64,000 nt of DNA. Origin: Chloroflexota bacterium. GTDB taxonomy: Bacteria; Chloroflexota; Anaerolineae; Anaerolineales; Villigracilaceae. Every line of letters starts with the position of its first letter. Within the stretch, counting starts at the first letter, position 1. Of the stretch, positions 51,406 to 59,841 are shown piece after piece. Below the pieces are notes generated by a model. The model was not told the DNA's origin. It made no database searches and saw only the letters and a list, made by a program, of their open reading frames with translations. The DNA is taken from positions 1 to 64,000 of the forward strand of contig JACRPQ010000015.1 of NCBI GenBank assembly GCA_016223135.1, written 5' to 3'. The position numbers and the translations under genes were made by a program.

Positions 51406-52101
51406 ATGGGCTATCTGCTTTTGGAGGGCGGAGCGGAATTCGGCGGGCGGATGCGCGAACCCGATTTGCGCGCCCTCGAATTGGCTGGCGGCTTCGACGC
51501 CCCGCTTCGCATCCTGCCGACAGCTGCCGCGCCGGACCACAACCACATCCACGCTGGAAACAACGGCATCCGCTGGTTTCAGAGTCTCGGAGCGAGGGAT
51601 GTGGACTCGCTCCCTTTGATTGACAAGGCAAGCGCAAACGACGAGGGAATCGCAAGGTCTCTGCGTGCAGCCAGGTTGATTTATCTGCTCGGCGGCTTTC
51701 CCCATTATCTCGCTCAAACGTTGAAGGGCAGTTTGGCTTGGAGTGCCGTGCTGGATGCGTATCGAAACGGGGCGGTGATTGCAGGTTCGAGCGCCGGGGC
51801 GATGGTGCTGTGTCAGTTTTATTATGACCCTTATGAAGGGAAAACCCACGAAGGGTTGAACCTGGTCCCCAATACGCTCCTCCTGCCGCATCACAACGCC
51901 TTTGGAAAAAGTTGGGCTCCCCAATTGCTTCAGCAGGTTCCCACTGTGACTTTGCTCGGCATTGACGAACAAACCGCCATACTGAATGACGGCGATAACA
52001 AGTCGTGGACTGTGTATGGTCGCAGCGGGGTGACGTTATATCGGGATGGGAATATCGAAACGTACAAAGCGGGCGAAAAATCCATCATCATGTCGTTCTG
52101 A
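51406..52101 (+). CDS. Peptidase S51/cyanophycinase-like (class I glutamine amidotransferase fold)
   Basis: 231 residues. The nucleophile elbow is AGSSAGAMVLCQF with Ser129; YLLGGFPHYLAQTL and LLGIDEQTAIL are typical of the S51 family, which includes dipeptidase E and cyanophycinase. The LLPHHNAFG segment may supply the His. Substrate unknown: an acyl-dipeptide, cyanophycin-like polymer or another amide. ATG 51406 directly follows the adenosine deaminase stop, so it is co-transcribed. Confidence 0.78.
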   Translation: MGYLLLEGGAEFGGRMREPDLRALELAGGFDAPLRILPTAAAPDHNHIHAGNNGIRWFQSLGARDVDSLPLIDKASANDEGIARSLRAARLIYLLGGFPHYLAQTLKGSLAWSAVLDAYRNGAVIAGSSAGAMVLCQFYYDPYEGKTHEGLNLVPNTLLLPHHNAFGKSWAPQLLQQVPTVTLLGIDEQTAILNDGDNKSWTVYGRSGVTLYRDGNIETYKAGEKSIIMSF

Positions 52102-52143
52102 GCCGCGAAGCGCCCCAACGAAGAATGACATATAATAGCACCT

Positions 52144-52947
52144 ATGTTCGATATTTCAAATGCCCGTTTTGCCTTTTTGGATTTGGAAACCACTGGTCTC
52201 TCGCCTTGGTTTGGCGACCGCATCTGTGAAGTGGGGATTGTCATCAGCGAGGGGAAACGCATCAAGGAACAGTATCAGACCCTCGTGAATCCCGAACGTC
52301 CGCTTTCGCCGGGCGCCGCCTCCACGAACGGATTGTCGGAGCGAGAGTTGAAGTCCGCGCCGCTGTTCGAGGAAGTCGCCCCCAAAGTGTTGGGGTTGTT
52401 GAGCGATACGGTGGTGGTTTGTCACAATGCCCAGTTCGACATCCAGTTTTTGGACAGCGAGTTCAAACGACTGGGGCATGAAATTCAAATTCCCAACCTG
52501 ATTGACACGTTGAAACTGGCGCGTGAATTCTATGACCTTCCTTCGTATAGCCTTCTTTCGATTGCAGAGGCATTCCACGTGCCGATGAGCGCCGTGCACC
52601 GCGCCCTCGACGATGCCCGCACCTTACGCGGTATTTTCTTCGCCATGATGGACGGGCTGAAGCGGTTCAAGCGCCCGCTCGACTCCTACATTGGCATTTA
52701 CAACTCGCCTGCCTGGCCCGCCGACGGCATACAACTACCGACCGAACTGGGCGAAGCGATCTACAGCAACAAGCGGCTGTTCATCCGCTACCTTGACGGC
52801 GACGGCAAAGAAACCCAGCGCTGGATTACGCCGCGGCAGGTAATTGGGCTGGCGGATTACGTGTATTTGCAGGCGTATTGTCACCTGCGCAACGCCGAAC
52901 GCAATTTTCGGCTGGATCGGATTATCGAAGTGCGGGTGGAGATGTGA
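52144..52947 (+). CDS. DEDDh exonuclease (DnaQ-like) fused to a WYL-like domain
   Basis: 267 residues. Exonuclease domain with D13 and E15 (FLDLETTGLS), H94-D99 (VCHNAQFD) and H152-x3-D156 (VHRALDDAR). The C-terminal ~75 residues (YSNKRLFIRYLDGDGKE, RWITPRQVI, YVYLQAYCHLRNAERNFRLD) match the WYL domain, a ligand/nucleic-acid-sensing beta barrel common in defence and stress regulators. DNA polymerase III epsilon normally lacks it. Starts 42 bp after the peptidase gene. Confidence 0.82.
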   Translation: MFDISNARFAFLDLETTGLSPWFGDRICEVGIVISEGKRIKEQYQTLVNPERPLSPGAASTNGLSERELKSAPLFEEVAPKVLGLLSDTVVVCHNAQFDIQFLDSEFKRLGHEIQIPNLIDTLKLAREFYDLPSYSLLSIAEAFHVPMSAVHRALDDARTLRGIFFAMMDGLKRFKRPLDSYIGIYNSPAWPADGIQLPTELGEAIYSNKRLFIRYLDGDGKETQRWITPRQVIGLADYVYLQAYCHLRNAERNFRLDRIIEVRVEM

Positions 52948-53461
52948 AATCAGGCGGTAGTGTCTCATAAACTCATACCCCTTGCGCTCTCCCTCGGACG
53001 AGCCGAAACCAAAAAGGGTTGAACTACGAAGACACAGGACCGCAGAGTTCTTTTTCCTCCATGTGCGCTGGGAACGCTTTTATTTATTTCTTACCATACA
53101 CAGAAGCCCTAAAGGTCTGCTTTCCCTTCGTGAATTTGAGAATTTCCAAAAAGACCTTTAGGGTTTTTCACGAGAGAAATGTACGGTAGAGAGTTATTTA
53201 TTTGGATTTCGGTACCGTCCAAGCGCCAAACCATCAATGTGAATTACGCTGATTCGGCAGATGGCGCGGATTTTTTCGGAAAAACATCAGCGCTATCCGC
53301 AAAATCCGCGACATCCGCGTTGGAAACGGTCTTTGCCCAAAATTTGTACGGTGAAAAAATTTGGAGTGGAGTTTGCACGCGACATTCGCGGGCAGCCTCC
53401 AGCTTTTGATCCCAAGCGGTTATTTTCGCATGGCTTCAGAAGTCTCTTATAATGGGGGAAT
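52948..53461. other. 514 bp gap with repeats, no gene
   Basis: Contains the second family A MITE (53089-53193) and an ATCCGCG-rich stretch (about 53236-53325: ATCCGCAAAATCCGCG and CGACATCCGCG) resembling other dispersed repeats. Small frames at 53179-53452 are repeat-derived and were not called. Confidence 0.55.
53089..53193. mobile_element. 105 bp MITE, family A copy 2, with 9 bp target duplication
   Basis: Ends TACCATACA (53092-53100) and TGTACGGTA (53180-53188), with TCT and GAGAG margins. Flanks are TTATTTATT at 53080-53088 and 53194-53202. The interior is almost identical to 30470-30575. The two copies have unrelated flanks and different 9 bp duplications, which is strong evidence of transposition. 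Confidence 0.87.
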
Positions 53462-54205
53462 ATGAAAGAATTCATTTACTCGCGTAACGCTGTCTATGAA
53501 ACCCTGCGAGCCAAACGCAGGCAGGTCTTCCGAATCCAAATCGCGGAGGGGGTGCAGGAGAAGGAACGGCTTGGGCAAATTGTGAAACTGGCAAAAGAGC
53601 AGCGAATTCAAGTGGAACGTGTGCCGCGAGCGCGGTTGGATAAAATTCACGCCAACCATCAAGGCGTTGCAGCGGAGGTGAGCGGCTATCCGTATGTGGA
53701 TTTGCTCGATATTCTGGAGAACGCCCGCACAAAAAACGAACCGCCCTTCGTGCTGCTGCTGGATGCGTTGAACGACCCGCAGAACTTCGGCGCGCTCATC
53801 CGCACGGCGGAAGCGGTGGGCGTGCATGGCGTGGTCATTCCGCTGGCGCATACGGTGGAGGTCACGCCGGCTGTGGTCAACGCCTCATCGGGGGCGAGTG
53901 AGCATGTGTTGGTGGCGCGGTCGAATCTGGCGCAGGCGATTGAGGCATTGAGAAAAGAGAATGTTTGGGTTGTCGGGCTGGATCAGGACGGGGAAGCGGT
54001 CGGGGCGAAGACAAAGCGTCATTTGGCGGGAGCAGTTGCCGTCGTGGTTGGAAGCGAGGGCGAGGGCATCCGTCAACTTACGCGCGCGAAGTGCGATGTC
54101 GTGTTGAAACTTCCCATGCGCGGACAGATCGAATCCCTCAACGCTGCGGCGGCGGGTTCGGTGGTATTGTATCTGGCGTATCTAACAAGACTAGAGAAAG
54201 ACTAG
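53462..54205 (+). CDS. rlmB: 23S rRNA 2'-O-methyltransferase, RlmB/TrmH-like SPOUT
   Basis: 247 residues, close to the length of E. coli RlmB. N-terminal substrate-binding domain with SRNAVYETLRAKRR. SPOUT motifs: LLLDALNDPQNFGALIRTAE, VGSEGEGIRQL and the C-terminal knot LPMRGQIESLNAAAAGSVVL. Methylates a ribose in 23S rRNA (position not readable). Whether it is RlmB or another TrmH-type enzyme cannot be settled by eye. ATG 53462 has only weak upstream purines (GGGGGAAT). Confidence 0.88.
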   Translation: MKEFIYSRNAVYETLRAKRRQVFRIQIAEGVQEKERLGQIVKLAKEQRIQVERVPRARLDKIHANHQGVAAEVSGYPYVDLLDILENARTKNEPPFVLLLDALNDPQNFGALIRTAEAVGVHGVVIPLAHTVEVTPAVVNASSGASEHVLVARSNLAQAIEALRKENVWVVGLDQDGEAVGAKTKRHLAGAVAVVVGSEGEGIRQLTRAKCDVVLKLPMRGQIESLNAAAAGSVVLYLAYLTRLEKD

Positions 54206-54222
54206 GAGACTATCAGACGATT

Positions 54223-55548
54223 ATGGTTCAAGCATCCTATCATTTCCCGCGCGGATTTTTATGGGGTACGGCGACTTCCGCGCATCAAGTGGAAGGCAAC
54301 AACACCAACAATCAGTGGTGGCAGTGGGAACAGGACGGTCATACGAACGGGACCTCTGGTCTTGCCTGCGATTGGTGGGGCGGACGCTGGCGCGAGGACT
54401 TCGATCGCGCCGCTGAAGGCGGACAGAACGCGCACCGTATGTCGGTGGAGTGGAGCCGCATCCAGCCGACGCCCGATACCTGGGATGAAGATGCGCTCGA
54501 ACGCTACCGCGCCATGTTGAGGGGACTGCGCGAACGCGGCATGACGGCGCTGGTCACGCTGCATCATTTTTCCGACCCGCTGTGGCTGTATGAACAGTGC
54601 GGCTGGGAAACGGAGGCGGCGATTCCATTGTTTGAGAAATTTGTGCGCAAGGTGGTGGGCGCGCTCAAGGAATACTGCACGCTGTGGTGTACCATCAACG
54701 AACCGAACGTTTATGCCTTGAGCGGTTATGTGGCGGGGACGTTTCCTGCCTGCAACAAAGGCTTGAACGTTGCCGTGCAGGTGCAGGCGAACATGTTGCG
54801 CGCGCACGCTGCGGCGTACCGCGCCATTCACGAGATTCAACCCGAATCGCGCGTGGGATACGCCCTGCATTACCGCCCCATGAAGGCGAAGAACGCATGG
54901 TCGCCGCTCGATGTGTGGATGCGAAACATTCAATACAATGGCATCAACATGGCGTTCCCCAGCGCCATCAGCACAGGCGTGATGAAATCGCCGCTGGGCA
55001 GTGTGCGCATCCCCGAAGCGAAAGGAACGCAGGATTATCTCGGTCTGAACTACTATTCTGTGGATACAGTCAAGTTTGACGTTACGAATCCCAAAGAGAT
55101 GTTCGGAAGGCGGTATTATCCTGAAGGCTCCGACTTGAGCGGGACGAAGTTCATCGCCAACATCCCGGAAGGCATCTTCGACTCCCTCAAGTGGGCGGTG
55201 CGGACGTACCCCAACCTGCCCATCCTCATTACCGAAAACGGCGTGGAAGACGCCGAAGACAGGCTGCGTCCGCGTTACCTTGCCCAGCACATTCATCAGG
55301 TTTGGCGCGCGGTCAACTTCAATTTCCCCGTGAAGGGATATTTCCACTGGTCGCTGGTGGATAACTTCGAATGGGAACGCGGCTGGACTCAGCGCTTCGG
55401 TCTTTGGGCGCTGGACCCCGAAACCCAAAAGCGGACGAAACGCCCCAGCGCCGACCTCTATGCCGAAATTTGCAAAGAGAACGGTCTCACCAGCGAGATG
55501 GTGCAGAAGTATTGCCCCGAGGTGTTCGAGAAGTTGTTCCCGGTGTGA
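54223..55548 (+). CDS. Glycoside hydrolase family 1 (beta-glucosidase/6-phospho-beta-glucosidase type)
   Basis: 441 residues. Typical GH1 N-terminus FPRGFLWGTATSAHQVEG. Acid/base Glu160 in TINEPN and nucleophile Glu338 in ITENG. YFHWSLVDNFEWERGW near the end is the glycone-binding motif. Hydrolyses beta-glucosides or beta-galactosides; no phosphate-binding motif of 6-phospho enzymes was identified. ATG 54223 is 17 bp after the RlmB stop. Likely cytoplasmic; no signal peptide. Confidence 0.93.
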   Translation: MVQASYHFPRGFLWGTATSAHQVEGNNTNNQWWQWEQDGHTNGTSGLACDWWGGRWREDFDRAAEGGQNAHRMSVEWSRIQPTPDTWDEDALERYRAMLRGLRERGMTALVTLHHFSDPLWLYEQCGWETEAAIPLFEKFVRKVVGALKEYCTLWCTINEPNVYALSGYVAGTFPACNKGLNVAVQVQANMLRAHAAAYRAIHEIQPESRVGYALHYRPMKAKNAWSPLDVWMRNIQYNGINMAFPSAISTGVMKSPLGSVRIPEAKGTQDYLGLNYYSVDTVKFDVTNPKEMFGRRYYPEGSDLSGTKFIANIPEGIFDSLKWAVRTYPNLPILITENGVEDAEDRLRPRYLAQHIHQVWRAVNFNFPVKGYFHWSLVDNFEWERGWTQRFGLWALDPETQKRTKRPSADLYAEICKENGLTSEMVQKYCPEVFEKLFPV

Positions 55549-55551
55549 TTT

Positions 55552-55782
55552 CTTGCGCTGACAGGTCGTTGCGTTGACTTCGGCTGGCGCATCTGCACCC
55601 TGACCAAACAGGTCATCAAAGAACACTCCAGCGAAAAAGCGGACTACGTTCATACCTTCCACTGGTGGAGAGACAAACAGGGACTGTTCAGCGTCTGGGA
55701 GGACGAGGAAGGCGGCAGGCGAAGGGAACATGCTGTAAGTTTTGCGGAGATGCTCGCGGGATTAAAGCAATACAGCCTCCCG
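55552..55782 (+). pseudogene. Possible remnant of a gene after the GH1 gene
   Basis: The GH1 frame continues open after its stop and has a coding-like third-position GC bias: CVDFGWRICTLTKQVIKEHS, ADYVHTFHWWRDKQGLFSVW, EDEEGGRRREHAVSFAEMLA. There is no start codon or ribosome-binding site, and a terminator follows at 55771. I do not recognise the family. It may be a 5'-deleted gene. Confidence 0.35.
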
Positions 55783-55798
55783 AACAGAGGAGGCTGTA
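55771..55798 (+). terminator. Rho-independent terminator, probably bidirectional
   Basis: TACAGCCTCC and GGAGGCTGTA form a perfect 10 bp stem with an 8 nt loop, followed by TTTATTGTTGTT. The reverse strand also has a T-rich tail, so it can end both the GH1 transcript and the small minus-strand gene. Confidence 0.85.
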
Positions 55799-55819
55799 TT
55801 TATTGTTGTTATGCCTGGC

Positions 55820-55966
55820 TCAGCGTCCGAGGAAAAGGAACACAGCAGCGCCCAAGGCGAGAATCCCTGTCAGCATTCCGTTACTGAAGACGCCGAAGGC
55901 GGCAAGCGCTGTAAACAAGAAGAATAGGACCATGAACCAGGTTGAAAGAGCAGACGGCATTTTCAT
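55820..55966 (-). CDS. Small membrane protein, unknown function
   Basis: 48 residues. Starts MKMPSALSTWFMVLFFLF; two hydrophobic segments, WFMVLFFLFTALAAFGVF and GILALGAAVFLFLG, are separated by a short SNGML turn. A good AAGGAG lies 8 nt upstream of ATG at 55966, and a terminator follows at 55798-55771. It is too short for most gene finders. Unrecognised; the hairpin-like topology is typical of small membrane proteins. Confidence 0.6.
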   Translation of the reverse strand: MKMPSALSTWFMVLFFLFTALAAFGVFSNGMLTGILALGAAVFLFLGR

Positions 55967-55993
55967 TTCACATTCTCCTTTGAGAAATTGATT

Positions 55994-56010
55994 CAGGTTT
56001 CATGAACCTG
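55994..56010. promoter_or_regulatory. Dyad between divergent genes, possible operator
   Basis: CAGGTTtcatgAACCTG, 6 bp perfect arms, 28 bp from the small minus-strand gene and ~120 bp from the ABC exporter. No regulator gene adjoins it, so function is speculative. Confidence 0.3.
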
Positions 56011-56131
56011 TTGATTAAATAAACACTGACGTGATGCGGCAGTTACGGAACCTGCAGGCGATTGGGCGTAACAAGGATATTTTGTTTTGATAAAAGACCG
56101 TTCTCTCGAGTTTTTAAAAGGGGAAACCTGA

Positions 56132-57937
56132 ATGGTAGAATCACCTCCTATGACTATACTCACCGCCCCCGCTGAATTTTCCTTGCAGCGCCCCGTTGCT
56201 TATGACCGCGCCAGCCCCGTGCGCTGGATCTGGTCGCACGCCCGCCGGCACGGCTGGATCATCGTCATGATGATCATCGGCGCGGTGGGCAATGCCGCGC
56301 TGGCGGCGGTCGTGCCGGTGCTGACCGGCGACGCCTTCAACGCCATGCTCAAGGCGGTTCCCGACACCAGCGTCCTGCTCCCGCTCGCGCTCACCATTGG
56401 CTTTTCGCAGATCATCCGCGGCGTGCTGCAACTGGGACGCAACTTCGGCGCGGAACTGCTGGCGCAAAGGCTGGAGCGGCAGGTGCGCGACGAACTCTAC
56501 CTCTCCCTGCTCGGCAAGAGCATGACCTTCCACAGCCTGCAGCCTGTGGGCGACACGATGGCGCGCGCCACCAACGACGTGCGCGAAATCAACTTCATGT
56601 TCAGCCCCGGTCTCAACCTGGTGGTGGGATCGTTCATTTTCATCCTCATGCCCATCTTTGTCGCCGGGCGGTATCACCCTGCGCTGGTTCTCACACCGCT
56701 GGTCTTTATCGTTTTGTATTTCTACTTCCTTTCCCGTTACCTCAAAACCCTTGCCCCTGTCACCGACGAAGTGCGCGCTTCCTTCGGCACGATGAACACC
56801 CACCTCGCTGAATCGCTGGATGGCGTGGAAGTGGTCAAGGGCGCCTCGCAGGAAGATGCCGAAGTGGACAAGTTCGTGATGAATGCCAGCCGCGTGCGCG
56901 ACGCCTTCGTCAAACAGGGTGACCTCGAGGGGCGCTACGTCGCGATGCTTCTGCTCGGTTCTGCCTACGCCTTCGGCTTGTTTCATGCTCTCATGCTTTT
57001 CCGCAGCGGACAGCTTAACCTCGGCGATGTGGTGGCATACTTCGGTCTCCTGCGCCTGCTGGAATTTCCCACTTTCACATCCACGTTTGCCTACTCTCAA
57101 ATTTCCCTCGGTCTCTCCGGCGCGCGCCGCATCCTGGAACTCATGAACCGCGAGACCAAACTCGACCAGAACGCACAGGGATACGCCCAGCCGATGAGGG
57201 GCGAAGTCGAGTTCCGTGACGTGGATTTTGCCTACCCCACCATGGAAGAGACAAGAGACAAGAGAAGTGAAAGCGTCCTAAACGGCATTTCGTTCAAAGT
57301 CAAACCCGGGCAGACTGTCGCCATCGTCGGGCAGACCGGCGCCGGCAAGACCTCGCTCGTCAAACTCATCAACCGCACCTACGATGTCACAAGAGGGCAG
57401 GTGCTGGTGGATGGCGTGGACGTGCGCGATTGGAATCTTGCCTCGCTCCGTTCGCAGATTTCCATGATCGAGCAGGACATCTTCCTCTTCTCGCGCACCG
57501 TCGGTGAGAACATCGCTTTTGGGAAACCGGGAGCAACTCAAAGCGAGATCGAAGCGGCGGCGCAGTCTGCTCAGGCGGATGAGTTCATCCGCGCTTTCGA
57601 TAAAGGCTACGATACCGTTGTCGGCGAACGCGGCGTCACGCTCTCGGGAGGACAGCGTCAGCGCATCGCCCTTGCCCGCGCCTTTCTCACCAACCCCCAC
57701 ATCCTCATCCTCGACGACTCCACCTCTGCCATTGACTCCGCCACCGAAGACAAAATCCAGCGCGCCATCGCCAACGCCGCCCGCGGACGCACAACCTTCA
57801 TCATCACCCACCGCCTTTCCCAAATCCGCTGGGCGGATCTCATCATCGTGCTGCGCAAGGGACGCATCGCCGCCATCGGCACGCATGAGGAATTGATGAA
57901 AACCTCCGAAGCGTATGCGAGGATATTTCGAGAGTAG
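56132..57937 (+). CDS. ABC exporter half, degenerate ATPase site subunit (TM287/BmrC type)
   Basis: 601 residues: six-helix transmembrane domain (~30-320), then an ABC domain. Walker A GQTGAGKTSLVKLINR, signature LSGGQRQRIALARAF, Walker B ILILDDSTSAID. The catalytic base after Walker B is Asp, as in the non-catalytic site of heterodimeric exporters such as TM287. Residues ~372-379 (EETRDKRS) come from an AGAGACA heptamer tract (57247-57267). ATG 56132 follows AAGGGG; ATG 56150 is an alternative. Partner is the next gene. Confidence 0.9.
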   Translation: MVESPPMTILTAPAEFSLQRPVAYDRASPVRWIWSHARRHGWIIVMMIIGAVGNAALAAVVPVLTGDAFNAMLKAVPDTSVLLPLALTIGFSQIIRGVLQLGRNFGAELLAQRLERQVRDELYLSLLGKSMTFHSLQPVGDTMARATNDVREINFMFSPGLNLVVGSFIFILMPIFVAGRYHPALVLTPLVFIVLYFYFLSRYLKTLAPVTDEVRASFGTMNTHLAESLDGVEVVKGASQEDAEVDKFVMNASRVRDAFVKQGDLEGRYVAMLLLGSAYAFGLFHALMLFRSGQLNLGDVVAYFGLLRLLEFPTFTSTFAYSQISLGLSGARRILELMNRETKLDQNAQGYAQPMRGEVEFRDVDFAYPTMEETRDKRSESVLNGISFKVKPGQTVAIVGQTGAGKTSLVKLINRTYDVTRGQVLVDGVDVRDWNLASLRSQISMIEQDIFLFSRTVGENIAFGKPGATQSEIEAAAQSAQADEFIRAFDKGYDTVVGERGVTLSGGQRQRIALARAFLTNPHILILDDSTSAIDSATEDKIQRAIANAARGRTTFIITHRLSQIRWADLIIVLRKGRIAAIGTHEELMKTSEAYARIFRE

Positions 57938-57948
57938 GTATAGAGCCT

Positions 57949-58018
57949 AAATCGCAAATCGAAAATCCCAAATCGCAAATCGTAAATCGCAAATCGCAAA
58001 TCGCAAATCGAAAATCAA
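57949..58018. repeat. Ten AAATCGC-type heptamers between the ABC exporter genes
   Basis: Ten consecutive 7 bp units (AAATCGC, AAATCGA, AAATCCC...). They run to 2 bp before the next start codon and replace any ribosome-binding site there. Confidence 0.9.
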
Positions 58019-58019
58019 A

Positions 58020-59837
58020 ATGGGCTTCTTTGCCGGACTTAACGACGAAAAATACGACCGCCAATACAGTGACCGTGAACTGATGCGGCGCATCCTCGGC
58101 TACTTCAAACCGCAGGCAAGGCGGCTGGCAGTGGTCTCCCTGCTGGTTGTTGTGCTGGCAGGCATCGGCGCGGCGCTGCCGGTGGTGGTCAGCAACATGG
58201 TCAATCTGCTGAAGGGACAGCCATCCTTCACTGCCATCGGTCTTGTGAGCGTGGTGGTCCTGCTTATTGGCATCGGCTTGTGGGGACTGAACTGGGCGCG
58301 GCGCAGTCTCGTCGTGCGCGCTGTGGGCGATGCCGTGTTAGACCTGCGCACGCGCGCCTTTCGCGCCGCCGCCGAACACGACCTTTCCTTCTATGACCAG
58401 TTTTCCTCCGGGCGCATCGTCTCGCGCATCACCTCCGATACCAATGACTTCGGTCAGTTGATTGTCATCGTCACTGATGTGGGGGCGCAAATCGTCCAGG
58501 CGGTCATTCTCGGCGTGGTCCTCTTCCGCACCGACCTGAAACTCTCGCTGATGCTCACGGCATTCCTGCCGGTCATCTTCGGTGTGGCGTCGCTCTTTCG
58601 CACTCTGGCGCGCCGCGTCACCAAGCGCGGCATGAAAGCCATGGCAGATGTCAACGCCGCCATCAAGGAGACCATCAGCGGCATTGCCATCGCCAAGAAC
58701 TTCCGTCAGGAAGCGAGCATCTTCCAGGCATTCGACGAATCGAATCAGCAGTCTTACCACGTCAACGTTCAGCGCGGGTTCGTGCTTTCGCTGGTCTTTC
58801 CCACGCTCAACGCGCTGGGCGGCATCTTTACCGCCATCCTCGTATATGTCGGCGGGTTCAGCGCGGCGCAAGGCGTCATCTCGGTGGGGGCGTGGTATCT
58901 CTTCATCATGAGCCTCGACCAGTTCTTCTTCCCCGTGCTCAACCTCTCCGCCTTTTGGGCGCAGATTCAGGCGGGACTCTCCGCTGCCGAGCGCGTCTTT
59001 GCCCTGATTGACGCCGACCCCAATGTCGTCCAGACGGAGGAACGCGACGTGCCTCCCCTTCAGGGACGCATCCAATTCGAGGATGTTCATTTCCGTTATA
59101 CCGACAACGAACCGGTTCTGACTCACTTCAACCTGCTCGTTCAGCCCGGAGAGACTCTTGCCTTGGTGGGGCATACCGGTGCGGGGAAGTCATCCATCGC
59201 CAAGTTGATTGCGCGCTTCTACGAATTCCAGCAAGGACGCCTGCTCATAGACGGTCACGACATCCGCACCTTCAACCTTTCGCAATACCGCCGGCAGTTG
59301 GGCATCGTCTCACAAGTCCCGTTCCTGTTTTCCGGCACGGTGGCAGATAACATCCGCTACGCCGCGCCGCACGTCTCAGACGCGGAGATTCTCACCATGG
59401 CGCGCCGCATTGGAGATGGGGAGTGGCTGGAGACTCTTTCCAACGGAATCCAGACCGAGGTCGGGGAAAGAGGCGGACGTCTCTCGATGGGACAGCGTCA
59501 ACTCGTGGCGTTGATGCGCGTCCTCATGCAGAAGCCCGCCATCTTCATCCTCGACGAAGCCACCGCCAGCATAGACCCCTTCACCGAATGGCAGATTCAA
59601 CAGGCGCTGAACCTCATCCTGAAAAACTCGACGAGTATTCTCATCGCGCATCGCCTGTCAACGGTCAAGGCGGCGGATCGGATTGTGGTGATGGAGAAGG
59701 GCAGGATTATCGAGGAGGGAAATCACGCAGGCTTGCTCGCGCAGGGCGGACATTACGCCGTGTTGTACAACACGTATTTCCGCCATCAAAGCCTGGCGTA
59801 TGTGGAGCAATCGAGGAAATTGATTGAGGATAATTAG
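58020..59837 (+). CDS. ABC exporter half, consensus ATPase site subunit
   Basis: 605 residues: six-helix transmembrane domain (~35-330) and an ABC domain. Walker A GHTGAGKSSIAKLIARF, signature LSMGQRQLVALMRVL, Walker B IFILDEATASID with the catalytic Glu. With the preceding gene it forms a heterodimeric lipid/drug exporter of the TM287/288 or TmrAB type; substrate unknown. The start at 58020 has no ribosome-binding site, only AAATCGC repeats, so its translation may be weak or unusual. Confidence 0.9.
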   Translation: MGFFAGLNDEKYDRQYSDRELMRRILGYFKPQARRLAVVSLLVVVLAGIGAALPVVVSNMVNLLKGQPSFTAIGLVSVVVLLIGIGLWGLNWARRSLVVRAVGDAVLDLRTRAFRAAAEHDLSFYDQFSSGRIVSRITSDTNDFGQLIVIVTDVGAQIVQAVILGVVLFRTDLKLSLMLTAFLPVIFGVASLFRTLARRVTKRGMKAMADVNAAIKETISGIAIAKNFRQEASIFQAFDESNQQSYHVNVQRGFVLSLVFPTLNALGGIFTAILVYVGGFSAAQGVISVGAWYLFIMSLDQFFFPVLNLSAFWAQIQAGLSAAERVFALIDADPNVVQTEERDVPPLQGRIQFEDVHFRYTDNEPVLTHFNLLVQPGETLALVGHTGAGKSSIAKLIARFYEFQQGRLLIDGHDIRTFNLSQYRRQLGIVSQVPFLFSGTVADNIRYAAPHVSDAEILTMARRIGDGEWLETLSNGIQTEVGERGGRLSMGQRQLVALMRVLMQKPAIFILDEATASIDPFTEWQIQQALNLILKNSTSILIAHRLSTVKAADRIVVMEKGRIIEEGNHAGLLAQGGHYAVLYNTYFRHQSLAYVEQSRKLIEDN

Positions 59838-59841
59838 CAGG

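Noticed and set aside
57949-58018. Possible CRISPR-like array
   Set aside because: Units are only 7 bp with no spacers; the same holds for all heptamer and octamer tracts.
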